64,000 bases of DNA from Aspidiotus rigidus (GCA_035079385.1 JAVHKY010000026.1:3126501-3190500), one strand, 5' to 3'; positions 15,101 through 26,903 are shown, counted from the first letter of the stretch. The notes: generated by a model from the letters alone, not told the origin. Program-made: numbers and translations.

Positions 15101-18100
15101 TTCAAATAATTTAAAAGAAAATATAGTGTGGTCAAAGGAGGGTACCCTTCCTAAAGATCATAGAATACAGTGTCAAGAGGATAGTTATTACGTAATCATC
15201 CTTCAATTTGGAGGTTAAAGTCGAAGATGGCTTGTAAAGTGCTGTATTGTCAGGGAGACCAGATACCACTAGATTCGAGAAACCAAAGAACATTTTTGCT
15301 GGTGATTTTTTTAAAGAGTTTACCTAGAATGGAGGTTAGGGCGATACAATGGTGGGATGAGGGGAGGGAGGAACCTTTGTAGGTTTTTAAAATATGGAAC
15401 ACAATGGCTACTTTCTAGGTTAAAGGGTGAGTCTCGGAGTAGGATAGCGTTGGAGAGGGAGAAAAGGAGAAAGGAGTAGGGAAGATGTTCTCAAGCAGGT
15501 AGGTGTGAATATTGTCCGATCCGGGAGCGGTCTTCTTGAAGTTGTTGTGGATGGTGGAGTTAAGTTTGAGTGGGGTGATAGGAAAATTCTTGACACCTCT
15601 TGAGATTCTTTTTTCTTTCATACAAGCTTTTTGATCAGTTGGCGAAAAGGGCTCCATCTATTTGTAGATTGACGAAAACTGTATTGTCAGGAGAGAGGAC
15701 ATGTTTGATCTGAGGAATTGAAATAATATTTCATTTCCAAGTTCGCCCAAGACACTAGTAAGAGCTGTGGGCATGTAGGGAACAGCAGGGGGGGTCTTTA
15801 CTACGTAGACACGACCTTTGGATCTATGAATATTTGAATTTCAAATATATGTACCAGTTGTAATAGGGAAAATTTTGCTGGCCTATCTATGAACATACAT
15901 ATTACACAATATATATGTCAGGACCAATTTGTATAAATTGCGTCCGTGTGACAGACGCTCTTTTTGCGGAGACCTAATTTTTATGTGTTTTAGATCATAA
16001 ACTATCTCTCATATAAAATTTTTTTTAACAGGGGACCTGTTTTATAAGGGGGTCGGAAAAAACGCCGTGCACCATCGATCCATAAACTTGGAAAAATTCG
16101 ATTGTCGAACTATAGAACGGGGACTTCGAAAAATTTCGACTCTCGAGTTGTATACAATAGGAGGGAGACGAACAAATTTTAAAAACCTTCAAGATTTCAA
16201 TTGAGAATCAGTCTCAATATCAACACCATTTCCACCATAAAACAGGTTCCCTGCGCTCCTCGTTCAACGTTGTTAAGGAAACCGTTGTATTTTTTTAACC
16301 ATGATTGGTTTCATCTCAGTAATAAGGGCGTCTGCTGGCATATTCCTAAGGATCTCTACTTTGTTACTGAATGTATCCAAACTGTGATATAGAAGAAGAG
16401 TCGTTCTTCAATTTTTAAACTTATAATTTTATTGCTTGAACTCGTTGTTGTGGAGATATTTTGAGCTAAAATTTCAAACTGGGTTTGGGTTTTGATTTTT
16501 CTGTGATAAATTTTTCTTTACTGACGACCTTTGTACAGATGGTCCTTGTATGAGAGGAGGAGCTCAGGAAAATTCGACTTCCAGTTCCAAGTTGAATGAA
16601 TGTATAAAACGTGAAAACAATTCTGACTACTGGGCCAAATAGATGTTTCTTCTGCCTTGAGGCTTGAAAAAATTGGAGATACAACCTTCCAAGAAACATT
16701 ACTATTTGAGACGACAAAATAATCAATTTAAATGAAAAAAATTGTAATTACTCTACAGAGCTCCTGCTTCATCTTCTTTGTAGGCAAGATATTTGTCAAT
16801 TATACGCAAGTTAGAAGCGCGTATAAGAGGAGTTATGCCGCCAAAATACCACTAGAAATGTATACGCGAGTCATTCGTCAATTAGTGGCAAATTAGGGGC
16901 GCGCAAAGTAGTGTTCATACATCTGTACCACCACTACACATGTGTACGCGAGTTAGGCGTCAATTAGAGGCAAATTAGGAGCGCGCAAAATAGTGTTCGT
17001 ACAACTGCACCACCACTACACTTGTATACGCGAGAAGATTGCAAAGTAGTGTGATTGTGGGGATGCGAGAAAAAGTGATGTTGCAACTTTTCTGCAGCTA
17101 CAACACACATACATTTACACAAGTATTTGCGTATGTATTGGTGTGGTGGAGGCCGCGTATACGCATTGACAATTCTGCCGCAATAGAAATGTTCAACAGG
17201 ATAATATTGAAGGCCAATTGTTTTGTTTTCTTAGGACATTCCATGTGAAGATATTCTCACATCTTCCTACATCTTAACAGAGTGGAAGCCATCTTTAATT
17301 AGATTGCTTCTGTGCTATATCACGGTGGATAATATGAAGTAAGAAAATTTTGAGGCAATATCTTGACTGAGAATTAAGCTTCTATTATAACACTTATGTG
17401 ATATCTTCTAGCGTCACAATTGTTAGTAATAACTTCAAGGAAATTGCAAATCAGACAGAAGAACATTATGGCACAAAGTATAAAATTGAAAACATTTCCC
17501 CTGATTCAATAGAGGTAAGTAAGATGTATGCCTCAATCATAGGAATCATAGAAAAACTCTGCATTAATGTAATCATGAAGACTCCTAATTTAGAGATTGT
17601 ATGCTGAAGAAGATTTAGAAAAAGAAAGTTCTCAAACAACACCAGAAGTACGTAAGATGAACACCTCTTTCACAGGGGATAGGTAATGGAAAAACTCTGC
17701 TTTAATATAATTTTAGGCTGCTCGTTTATAGTGGCTCCTTGGTATGAAAAATTATGAAGACAAAAATATTGAAACAAAACCTAAAACACCAGGGTGGAAT
17801 GTTAGTACTTTGGTGCTAAAGAAATCTTACACAAATTGCCGTAGTGGTTGTATGTAAAATAAAATGGAAATGAATTCTGATTACAGAATCCAGATTTTAT
17901 GAACCTTGCTTCGGAATTGCAGCTTCCTTCGCCAAATGAACTTATTCCTGAAAATTTTGAAATCTACGCCTTAGACGAAGATGTGCGTGTCAATTTTAAT
18001 ACAACAGACAGATTTTAAAATAGTGAAATTTTGATATTTCCTCGGTAATTTGTAGAGATCAAAACATCCAGATATTATTCACGAATCTTGGTTATCACAA

Positions 18101-21100
18101 ATTTGGTTCAAGCAGGACGACAAGTTTAACGTTTCCAAACTCCATGTATGGATTAACATCAACCGGTATTTTTTTCTCAATTAGCCTACCACGTAAATAT
18201 ATTCGCAATTTCTATGTGCGCTCCAAGTTTCTAATAATACCTACAATTCTACAGGCGCGGATCCACGGGGGGGGGATGAGGAAGTGTCCCACCCAAAAAA
18301 AAATAATCCAACTTTCTGCATTATAACAAATTTTCAAAGCCAGGACTAAAAAGTTGGTTTATCTGCCTGCCGCGAGCTTAACAAAGGTTTTGTAAATTTT
18401 TTAGAAAATTTACTGCCTTTGAGATTTTTTTCAGTGAACATCTTGAGAAGTAAAAAAATAAAAAACATTGAAATTCATCAATCAATTCCTTACCTTTATT
18501 TCAGAGTGCTTTAGAATGATTTTTATCCTTATTAAAATATCTTAATTTTGTAATTTTTTTTTTAAACTATATAATTAAAAAAAAAATATCAAGGTGTAAA
18601 AGTCTATAACACGAATTCAACAAAAGAAAAAAGAGAAAAAAATAGATACCTATGGAACATGTAGGAGGAATAGCTTCATTAGAAAAATTAAATTGCATTG
18701 ACTAAGTATTTAGATAGTGTCTACTCAAGATTTCTTTATTACAACTGATCAAAATTTCGTTGGTCCACTTTTATTAGCCCAATATGGCATTCGACTCCGA
18801 TGATTCAGTCCATGATGGATATCTTTGGCATGCTTCTGAGAAAAGCAATCGGGGAACTCGTTCATTCAGTAACACTCGCTCAAAATGGTGGGAGTATTCT
18901 CTGGAGTGATAACGGATTAACTGTGAGTTATGAGAATTTATTTTTCGGGACGAAGTTCTGTACGACAACAAAGATTTAATTACAACTCTGATACACAGAT
19001 TCACCTGTTCGGATTTCCTGACAAATTACCTTTACTCCTGGAAAAGATTATTCAGAGAATAACCAACAAATTGGAAGATTATCTAACCGAGAGGAGTTTC
19101 GGTAAAATGAAAGCAATGGTAAAATTTGAAATTTTTACATTTCCGAATGACGTTGACTCAAATTAACGATTACCTTAGAACTCGCCTTGAATATGATGGG
19201 TGGAGAGTACGGGATTAGGGCCAGGTGAGCTCAATCACCTTGATCGCGAGACCCTGGCGTCACACCTTGACCTTGACCTACATTAGAAACTCGGAAAAAT
19301 CTATGTGAGAAAGAGACGAAAGGTGTAGGTATTCTTGTAATTCTAATAGGTAGTATTAATGACTCAGAATTGAATAAAAATCTTTCGGGAGTTTGTTTTT
19401 TTTCCCCTCTCTCATTATGTCAAGATGTAATAATTCATGTATTATAACTAGTGTTTGGTAAATAATTTTCTGGAAAAGTTTCCTCTATGAGAGAATACGA
19501 TATAATTAGGAAAACCTGTTATCAAAATTACCATGTAGTATTGGAAGCGAACTCAGAATTTGCGTCACCTTGTTTTCAGCATTCAGGTATACTCACCAAA
19601 GAGAAATCGAAGCAATTGGACCAACGATGTATATCACGCTCAGAGTTCTTATTGAAAGAATTAGATTTCACTAAAACTAATCAGCTCATAGCCTTGAAAT
19701 GTTGGTAATTTGATTGCAAGTATTTTTAACTTTCCATTGTAAACACAATTTTTACAAAATATATTTAAGCCACGCCTCTCCACCTTAGTCGTTCATCCCC
19801 CTTATCCTCCCTAGAAAAATTTTCGGCTACGCCACTGACCCTCAGCAGGGAACAATAAAGTGAATCTGCTCGTTCATTCAAACAGGAAAAACAAATCGGT
19901 AATACGAGAAACCTAACTAGCAATTGATTAATTATTGTTCTAGCGTTCGTCTCGAAAAGTAAAACCTATTCGATCTTCTATTATACCGAACAAAATGAAC
20001 GCCATAAGTTTTGATCGTCAGTTCTCTATATTTAATACAGTTCAAGAATTTACCACAATGTTAACAGGGTTGAATTACGATGACATGATGAGATTTGTGC
20101 GGACAGCCTTTTCGCGGATATTCATCAAGGCATTTCTGTTTGGGAACTGCAATAAATTAGTAAGTGCTTAAATCAAGACAGGTATGAAGTTGATACCTTC
20201 GTTCAATACAATTTTTCCTGTTTCAACTTTCTCGTTTCACATGCACGGTATTAGTTGGTATTTTTTTAGCGGGGAACCTGCTATCCCTTTTGTTGGGGGT
20301 ACTTCCAGGAAATTTTCGTCCGCGAGCGCGAGCAAGGTTGATGACGTCACGGAGAGGGGAGGGGGACTTAGAAAAATTCCTACCTTCGAACTATATATGA
20401 TAGGAGGGGTGACTTCGAAAAATTTCGACTCTCAAGCCATATATGATAGGAAGGGGACTTAGAAAAATTCCTATCTCCGAGCTATATATGATAGGAGGGG
20501 GGACTTGGAAAAATTCCTACCTTCGAGCTATATATGATAGGAAGGGGACTTGGAAAAATTCCTACCTTCGAGCTATATATGACAGGAGGGGGACTTGGAA
20601 AAATTCCTACCTTCGAGTTATATATGATAGAAGGGGGACTACGAAAAATTTCGACTCTCGAGCTATTATGATAGGAGCGGGACTTAGAAAAATTCCGACC
20701 TCCGGGCGACATATGGTAGGAAGGGGACTTGGAAGAGGGGGACTTGGACAGACGACAGCTTCCTTGAAATTGCAGCGCGTTCAAGTTGTCACGTCATGAT
20801 TCTCAGGACTTGGAAAAACTTCAGGTTCTAGGGGACTCGGGACAGCGGATTCCCCGCGGCGATTGCAGTCCTGCAATGGCATCTATTATTTTTTTTTTTC
20901 GTGAAAAAGTAATATTTCGACAGAACCGCCATGATAGTAGTTCGAATCATTTTAATGGATAATCTCTAAAGTTCTACGGCATCTTTCTCATATTGTAGGG
21001 TGTCAACGATTTATAGTGTGTTGCCTACCTTTGCTCCTCGTAATAAGGTTAAAATTTACACTTCTTACTCTTCCAAATGATCTTGATCATCACTTCCGAC

Positions 21101-23191
21101 TACCGTGAAACTCGAGGACTGGTTCTCTATCGTTTTTGAAGATTTCGACATATTTTCTCAATCGGCAAATACTCGCGGAATCCATAAAATCTCTCCATCA
21201 CCTTCCTCTTATTTTCTTCAGCCTCCGTTAATTTTTTTTCTGAATAGGTAGGTAATCGATTAGGATCGATTATTTTGAAAAGTCGATATGTTTTCAAGAA
21301 TTATGTAGGTGTATACTTCAGTACTGTCTCTATCGCGGTTAAAAGCCAAAAAATTTTGGAATCACACTTCGTTGAATGATCAGAATTTTTCCAAGTCCTC
21401 ATGTAATAGCTTAAACAGATTCCTAATAGATCGGAGATCAAACTAATTCCAAGACCACCCGCCTCTCATACACATAGTTGTATGGTCGAAACCTGTTACA
21501 TAACGCGATTTTCAGAATCTTCCTACCCCCCCCCCCCCTTGTAGGAATATAGTTCAAAGATCAAAATTCCTCCTAATTTTATACTTTACTTCTTGATGAT
21601 CGGGATTTCGCCATGTTTCTCGAGGACAAAGTAAATCCATGAGGCTACACCTCAAGACTTCTTGTTCAACCTTCTACGATATAAAGACCTCGTTTTTTTT
21701 TTCTTGGAATATTTTCGTATCTCTGCTGTCGCCCAGGGTTGGGCACGGATCGCAAAAATTTGATCCGGGTCGCGGATCGCCAATCATTGGTCTCACGGCG
21801 GATCGGATCGTGGATCAATCATCGTCCATGGGAAACGATCCGGTTCACGATCACGGATCAGTAACATTTTTTTGCGATCCGACGGATCAATCAACTGCGG
21901 ATCAGAACATTTGACCCGTAATCCTTGATCCACGATCCGATCCGTGCCCAGCCCTGCTGTCGCCCCCGTGTGTTCTATACGATTCACGTTCGCATGATAA
22001 AAATCCTTAACTCTCCCCTACTTTGTTTTCAATGATTTCTTTGGAGTGCAATATGGGAGTTGTGAGAATTATTGTTATCAATGGGTGCCCTTATCATGGA
22101 TCAGGTGCTAAAGACAAGGAGTACAATATTGAATATAGTCTAGAACATTAGGTATTATAAAAATTTCAAAATTTACCAATTCTGTGCTCAAAAAGGTCTA
22201 CTTAAAACATTGAAATTTCAAGTTTTCCCTATTGGTGACCCTCTGATGACTCTAAAAGTTGTATGTTTAAAAATGACTTTTCACAACGCCATGGTAAAAA
22301 GTAGCTTTTCCACGATATTTCTCTGTAATTTTTGCGCATTTGTTGTGAAAAGCATTGAGTACAAAATTCGTGCGAACAAGTAGATCATGATCTCCCGTGC
22401 AATTCGCCTCATTTCCCAACTTATGCACTCACAATTTTTTTCGCACTAGTTACGTAATATAGGTACTAAGTTATTTAATTTTATTATTTAATCCTTTTAG
22501 AAAGCTGCGGAGATCGTGGATGTCATTGAAAAATCATTTAAATCATCGAAACTCTTGCCTCAAGAGAAACAGCCCCCCCGCAGAATAGAGTTAACTCCAG
22601 GTAAGTTGATGTTATATCAAATTTAGATACATAAATAAGAAGTTGCAATTCCTGGTACGGTACAGGAGAACTTCCTTACTAAGAAACTTTTGTACAACAA
22701 ATTTTTATTATCAAGCAATGGATTCAAATGTACTGAAAATCATGACTTAATCATAAGCCTGGGATTTGTAATTATGATGATGGATAAATAAGTTAGATTA
22801 TAGGTAAATGGTCTTCAAGTTTGCTTCAGTTCTCGTTTGTGAACTTCGTTATATGAAAGTTCTACTATATCTAGACTACTGACTTCATCTTTGAATTGGT
22901 CTCTTTTCGATTTTAAAAATTCAAGAAGTATTTTCTTTGTATTTAGTTTGAATAAAAGGCCCCCATTCTGCTTTATATTCCTTTCTTACTCTAATTTTTT
23001 CATATTATAGATCGTCATTTTGTTCAACGTATGTTTCACGAGACGCCGAAGCTCTATTATACTTACGCCATTTTTCCTATTGGAAAGAAATCGTTGCTTA
23101 TCAATAATATTATTAGCATCTTACTATTCCAAGTTATGAAGAATTTATCCGCTAACTATTCGAAGGAGTGTAGTGATGTAAGTTGATATAG

Positions 23192-23226
<35 letters not shown>

Positions 23227-26200
23227 CATGATGTTAAAACTAGGCTATATTTGTGGAAGGCAGTTTTGTAGAATTAATTGTTGCAAAAATATTTGACACA
23301 ATCAAGTACCTACTTAGCTTTTTTCGAAACAACCGCATAATACAGATGGAACTTGAATGAGAATCTGCCAGCTTGATGAAGAAGCAGTAAATTCAAGAGT
23401 TTCTTAAAATTTTACTCATAATAAATCAAATTTAATGAAACTTTCGTTTCAAATCTACAAAATATTTTCTTGTCACCGATGGAAACGCCACTCTGTAACG
23501 ATATCAGCTCGTAATCTGTCCTTGTGGGATATGATTTTCTAAGAGGCCTAAATTTAAAATCGGACGCGCGAATGTTAAGAATTAAGGATATACTAGGTTA
23601 TGAGGAAGATACAAAGGTTCAGGAAACTAATTTATTTCGGTAAGGTAAAAGTTCAAAATGGAATTTGTGGACCTAATTTCTTTGGAGGTACATTCAACCA
23701 ATACGGCTACAAATGTCCGCGAGAAGTACACTTCTTTTATGATAATTATGCTCACACTTGTGTACACGGGCGACTCACAAGATATTATGACGTAGTTCAG
23801 ATATCGGGGTTTGGCTCTAAAAATGCATTTCAAAAGTCTCATGCACCATTTTTGTAACTTTGAAACTAATGATATAAATGAAAACGTAGTACGCAGTCGA
23901 AGTTCCTGATTGTACAATTGGAGAACAAGGGTTGGATTTAGTATTCATAATTACGTCGCAATCAATGGGACATTTTCCGCAACATATAGGCAATGAAATA
24001 GAACATTACTTGTATCATGTAAAAGTAAGTACCGATTAAGTTCTGAGATGATTTCAATTCGTGAAATATTATTCACTCTCTTTTTAAAAAATTATGCCCG
24101 GTAAACAATATTTGTCTCCCCTCTCGAGCCCTAGAAAAAATTAGGAAACTACCCCTTTGACCCCCATTCGCAGCGCTGTCTACGTCCTCGTTCCCGTCTT
24201 TTTCCCTGTTGAAACCCTTCTGATTCCCGGACTCAAAAGGCTTGCTTCATTTGGGAAAAACTACCCATTTAATTCCTATTTGAAGCTCTGTTTCCCCATT
24301 TAAAACCCAGAAGGCCTTTGCATTCGAGGGCTATAAAGAGGAACAATGTCTATCGGGTGAAAAGGAAAAGTTCAAGTTAAAAAACGTCCAAAATATTTGA
24401 AAGATCTCTGCAGTATGACCATAAAACTATGATTTGAGAAGTTACAATTTTTTGTATGATATCCTTTGGTAAAACAATAGTCAAGAGTACCAACCAAGTA
24501 CACTAAATATGACCAACGCCGAAAACTTCATTAGAATCACACTGAGCGCTGTTACTCGTCGCTGTTTCCCATTTACCGCAATGTTAAAAAGTAGTACTAA
24601 TCCAAACCGCCAGCACCACTAGCGGTTTAAATAACACTGTGGGACTGGGTTGGGATAATCCCTGTCGCTAAAATACAAAAAATTTAGCTGAATTTCCGGT
24701 ATTGGTTGTTTAGTGCTTGGCCGCATAAGAAGCAACTTGGCAAGAGACAACAAAATAACCTACGCACATTAACGTATGACCAATTCACATCAGGTTACAT
24801 AAGCAGCAACTTGGCAACGAGCAACGGGGCCGGCAAATGACTTGCAACCAAGCAATTTGAAAATGCACCAGAAAACATCGTTTATACTGGTTTTGAGAAA
24901 TTATGATATAAAATCTGTTATCAGTATCTTGATTAATTAATATCACGGATTAATATTGAACGCCAATGATTATTGAAATATGAAACTGGAAGCAACTGAG
25001 CAACCAAAACTGATTTTTTGGTTTCTGTTGCTCAGTTGCTAGTTGTTTCCGCTTATGTAACCTAGCACTTAGTTATCTCCTGTATAAAGCCGAGCACTTG
25101 ATATAACTCGAGAGACTTAATAATATGATTTTGTTTTTAAATGACTTTTTTTGGTAAATCTTACAATTAATCAACTTTTCCACAATTTGTAGAAAAAGTT
25201 GCTGAGTTTGCATGAATCTGAACTTGAGATGTACAAACAAAAAGTAGAAACAAAGAAATCTTTCAATCACGCAGATTTCAGAGGACTAAATGAGGACTAC
25301 TGGGATGAAATCTTGTCGGGATCTCCTATTTTTGATCAGTTTGAAATGGAACAAAGAATTTTGTCCTTAGTGAAGAGAAAAGACTTGATAACTTTTTTTG
25401 AGGTAATTTGTAATAGTAGAGCCCTAAGTATAAATTGATGACATGAACCACCATTATAATATCTACTCGTTACGTCATCATTCATCTTCAGACTTCTCTA
25501 CTTCAATGACTGATAACTCTTTGTCACAACTTGAAAATAAGAAAAAATTACTAGATATAAAGTGCCAAAGCAAAATGCAAACCTATTATGGGATGCAAAA
25601 TAGCTCCACTACCAATTCCTCACCTGAATAGGGAACTGTAAAAGGATATAAGTGATGTGATGATGTATTTACTAAATATGGCGGCCGATGTCAATCATTT
25701 GTTTCTACAGGGCCCTAATAATATGGACATAGGTATTTTATAATAGCATTTTATATTCTTTGAAAACTGGGACCACTCTTCAAAAACCCATCGCGCAAAA
25801 CCTTCAGAAACCGTCATGGTTTTGTTACTATGATGTCATCAATTTAAAAAATACGTTATCAATGACGTCATCAATGGCTTTGACTTAATTGAAGGACTTT
25901 CAAAACTCTTACCCTGGGTGTAGTACAATGTCCCCAGTGACCTTGATCTAATGGAACCTGTTATATAGAAGGAGTAAGACAAGGTACTTAGCTAAACGTA
26001 CAGTGTAATTATCAAGCCCGTAGTGCACTATCCATGATTTTTTTACAATGACGTCATCGATGGTCTTGACTTGAGTATGGGACTTTGAGAAATTTACCCA
26101 GCGCGTAAGTTGAGAAATACTGATTAAGCCGTATATATAACCTAGTATAATATACTGCGTGAAGTAGCACCAATAGGGAGGGAGCTAGCCAGTATACTGT

Positions 26201-26903
26201 ACAGATGCCCAGACGCCCGGACGCGTATTCTGAAATTAGGGTAGGGGTAGAGAGAAGACATGAAACATGTCAAAAATTTGATCAATCCATCAAAAATTCT
26301 AGTCCTCATTCTCCAATTTTTTCATGATCCTCTGTTTCATAATCTTCGCCTGAGCAAAACCTCTCGTCATTCAACTCTTGCCTATTACTAATTGTGTTTC
26401 TTATGTGAGACAGAATTTATTTCTATACTTCATGATGCTGGTATGTACATATTTAAATTATGCAAAAAAGAGGTTTATGATTACTTCAAACTTCGTTGCT
26501 CCATTTGTACAGTTTTGACTTTCCTTACTTACGCTAACCTATATACGTTATATTGAATTGAAAATAAGTTCTTATTACAGGGAAATTTCAATTATACATC
26601 GCGTAAACGTCGTAAGTTGTCAATATACATGTTTCCAAAATACACCAAATCTTCAATAATTGATTCTACTGAGTCAAACGATGTAAGTTAATCATGGAAT
26701 TTTGAGCTAAATTTCAAACCTTGTATTTTATCAAATGTACATACCCAGGTTTTACTGTCACCAAAATAGCGGTGTATTTGTTCATTACTCGAAATTTTCT
26801 TTTATTGTTAAGTGTTTTTTTGTTTTCTATCTTCCAGGACATCAAAATAACAGATTCTACTTCCTTCAAGACTAGCTGTTACTTATCACCTTCACAAAAC
26901 TGA
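157..26903 (+). CDS. Insulin-degrading-enzyme-like protein, copy 1 (M16 pseudopeptidase; 5' exon outside window)
   Basis: Exons read by splice sites, phase and IDE alignment: 157-171, 11651-11832, 11905-12118, 12497-12675, 12742-12855, 12946-13157, 13241-13438, 13521-13658, 17235-17338, 17412-17514, 17594-17647, 17887-17982, 18056-18165, 18778-18922, 18999-19118, 19580-19704, about 20041-20159, 22501-22600, 23011-23177, 23890-24024, 25193-25402, 26581-26682, 26838-26903 (stop TGA). Recognisable IDE landmarks in order are RLYRGLKLGNDLKVLLISD, DHPFNHIYTG, WYSSNLMTLAVLG, TEEHYGTKYK, WFKQDDKF and the C-terminal M16 lobe. The zinc motif HxxEH of active IDE is NLLET here (11943-11957), and the third ligand position appears to be Tyr, so hydrolysis is not expected. 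Known family role: cytosolic or secreted cleavage of insulin-like peptides. Function of this copy is inferred only as peptide binding. The junction 19704/20041 does not keep frame, so the gene may be damaged. Exon 1 with the signal peptide should lie upstream of base 1. Confidence 0.85.
172..884 (+). other. Start of intron 2 of IDE-like copy 1
   Basis: The donor GTGAGT at 172 follows the microexon. The rest is AT-rich with T-runs and holds no recognised element. An open frame of about 50 codons near 738-889 runs into the copia insertion site but does not fit the splicing phase of the gene. Confidence 0.6.
890..1124 (-). repeat. Copia 3' LTR (235 bp)
   Basis: This direct repeat matches 9687-9921 at every base I compared. 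It has TG...CA ends within TGTTAGAG...CTCTAACA. On the element's own strand it is the downstream LTR. Confidence 0.93.
1125..1134 (-). promoter_or_regulatory. Polypurine tract of the copia element
   Basis: On the minus strand TGGCGGGGAG directly precedes the 3' LTR, the expected plus-strand priming site. Confidence 0.65.
1840..5170 (-). pseudogene. Copia pol: GAG-pre-integrase, integrase, RT, RNase H (broken)
   Basis: Read on the minus strand. LWHYRLGHPSVPVMRKL near 4570-4520 is the GAG-pre-integrase motif. Integrase remnants with SLKTLRRFGCVAHE lie near 4060-4000. RT begins with NHTWVPL and FRARLVARGF (3238-2942) and continues after a frameshift near 2990 with PYGLKVSPKRW and the catalytic LYVDDILLVG (near 2715-2685). 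YREAIGSFIFLM...TRPDIAF lies near 2400-2330 and the RNase H signature SLSSAAAEYVAA near 2080-2040. Frameshifts and in-frame stops separate these blocks, so the polyprotein cannot be made from this copy. Confidence 0.85.
5229..6293 (-). pseudogene. Copia gag remnant
   Basis: ORFs 6293-6081 and 5666-5229 on the minus strand lie upstream of pol. The first includes a stretch with ETWKQYLYYTL like the helical copia gag core. The second is rich in Asn, Arg and Pro, with a Cys/His cluster that may be a decayed zinc knuckle. They are in different frames. Assignment rests mostly on position. Confidence 0.55.
6294..9674 (-). other. Long untranslated or captured segment of the copia element
   Basis: About 3.4 kb between the primer binding site and gag. 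Minus-strand ORFs at 7038-6790 (basic, Lys/Ser-rich), 7795-7541 and 8565-8080 do not resemble known copia proteins and are probably chance. The typical copia leader is a few hundred bases, so this segment is extra. Confidence 0.5.
9675..9686 (-). promoter_or_regulatory. Primer binding site for initiator tRNA-Met
   Basis: On the minus strand, immediately after the LTR, the sequence is TGGTAGCAGACC. This matches the complement of the animal initiator tRNA-Met 3' end (TGGTAGCAGAGG) except near its end. Confidence 0.75.
9687..9921 (-). repeat. Copia 5' LTR (235 bp)
   Basis: This is the partner of 890-1124. It directly abuts a tRNA-iMet-type primer binding site at 9675-9686, which identifies it as the 5' LTR of a minus-strand element. 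Confidence 0.93.
9927..11650 (+). repeat. End of intron 2, copy 1: tandem and dispersed repeats with TGACGTCA
   Basis: Between about 10022 and 10600 there are roughly three diverged tandem units. Each opens with a CAGGCCCCG-like string and has CAAGCTATATATGATGGGAT, a GACTTGGAAA motif and AACAGGTTCCCTGTTA, joined by TGACGTCA sites at 10178, 10194 and 10321. The same family recurs elsewhere in the window. No gene is seen in 10600-11650. Confidence 0.6.
14080..15680 (-). mobile_element. Degenerate LINE fragment (non-LTR reverse transcriptase)
   Basis: On the minus strand 15657-15415 reads NFPITPLKLNSTI and KKTAPGSDNIHTYLLEN, the start of a jockey/CR1-type RT domain. Further down are stretches such as YLSHTRIACSRKLP. 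A segment of about 75 bp (CAGTTGGCGAAAAGGGCTCC and flanks) occurs at both 14308-14382 and 15594-15668, suggesting duplication or a nested insertion. Stops are frequent. Confidence 0.5.
16861..17034 (+). repeat. 82-bp tandem repeat, two copies
   Basis: Units start with T(A/G)TACGCGAG at 16861 and 16943, and the next partial unit starts at 17025, giving a period of 82 bp. Each contains GGCAAATTAG, GCGCGCAAA and CACCACTACAC. A related degenerate unit precedes at 16801. Confidence 0.75.
20268..20900 (+). repeat. Dispersed repeat carrying a 45-bp minisatellite
   Basis: It opens with GGGAACCTGCTATCCCTTTT, passes a TGACGTCA palindrome at 20342, then has about eight units of roughly 45 bp (20358-20745, motifs GACTTGGAAAAATTCC and CGAGCTATATATGATAGG). 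It closes with GATTCCCCGC...TGCAATGGCATCTA and a T-run. The same head occurs inverted near 53280-53360 and the same tail at 50093-50138. The unit length is a multiple of three, which creates a spurious repetitive ORF. Confidence 0.8.
21734..21956. mobile_element. hAT-type MITE (223 bp) with 8-bp target duplication
   Basis: The terminal inverted repeats are CAGGGTTGGGCACGGATCG and, from the other end, CAGGGCTGGGCACGGATCG (one mismatch). The flanking duplication is CTGTCGCC at 21726-21733 and 21957-21964. The interior is full of GGATC motifs in both orientations. The 8-bp duplication and CAGGG ends are typical of hAT elements. Confidence 0.9.
22601..23889. other. Two introns and one exon of copy 1; long T-run
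   Basis: The introns around exon 23011-23177 hold a run of over 30 T at about 23193-23226 and no recognised element. Confidence 0.6.
24025..25192. other. Intron of IDE-like copy 1 with inverted-repeat element
   Basis: The segment 24710-25073 begins TAGTGCTTGGCCGCATAAG and ends with the approximate reverse complement (CTTATGTAACCTAGCACTTA). An internal copy of the arm lies at about 24793-24830. The arms share AAGCAACTTGGCAA-like strings. It may be a decayed TIR element. The rest is unassigned. Confidence 0.45.
25403..26580. other. Intron of IDE-like copy 1, TGACGTCA-bearing repeats
   Basis: It contains TGACGTCATC palindromes at 25863 and 26049 in a repeated context ending in GACTT or GACTTTG. 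No gene or complete mobile element was recognised. Confidence 0.5.

Larger units (their letters stand above)
13659..17234. other. Intron of IDE-like copy 1 with LINE remnant and 82-bp repeats
   Basis: This 3.6-kb intron separates the 138-base exon from the 104-base exon. It holds a minus-strand LINE remnant (about 14080-15680), a single stretch like the 45-bp minisatellite (about 16080-16190) and a short tandem repeat (16861-17034). Confidence 0.7.
20160..22500. other. Intron of IDE-like copy 1 with minisatellite and hAT MITE
   Basis: This 2.3-kb intron contains the dispersed repeat with 45-bp minisatellite (20268-20900) and a 223-bp MITE (21734-21956). Nothing else was recognised. Confidence 0.75.

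Noticed and set aside
18144..18326. ORF over GCGCGGATCCACGGGGGG
   Set aside because: Only one end of a possible hAT-type element was seen and no matching partner end or target duplication was found.
20443..20799. 118-codon ORF with repeating IYDRRGTWKNSYLRA units
   Set aside because: It is the direct translation of the 45-bp minisatellite, whose period is a multiple of three. The opposite strand is open for the same reason.
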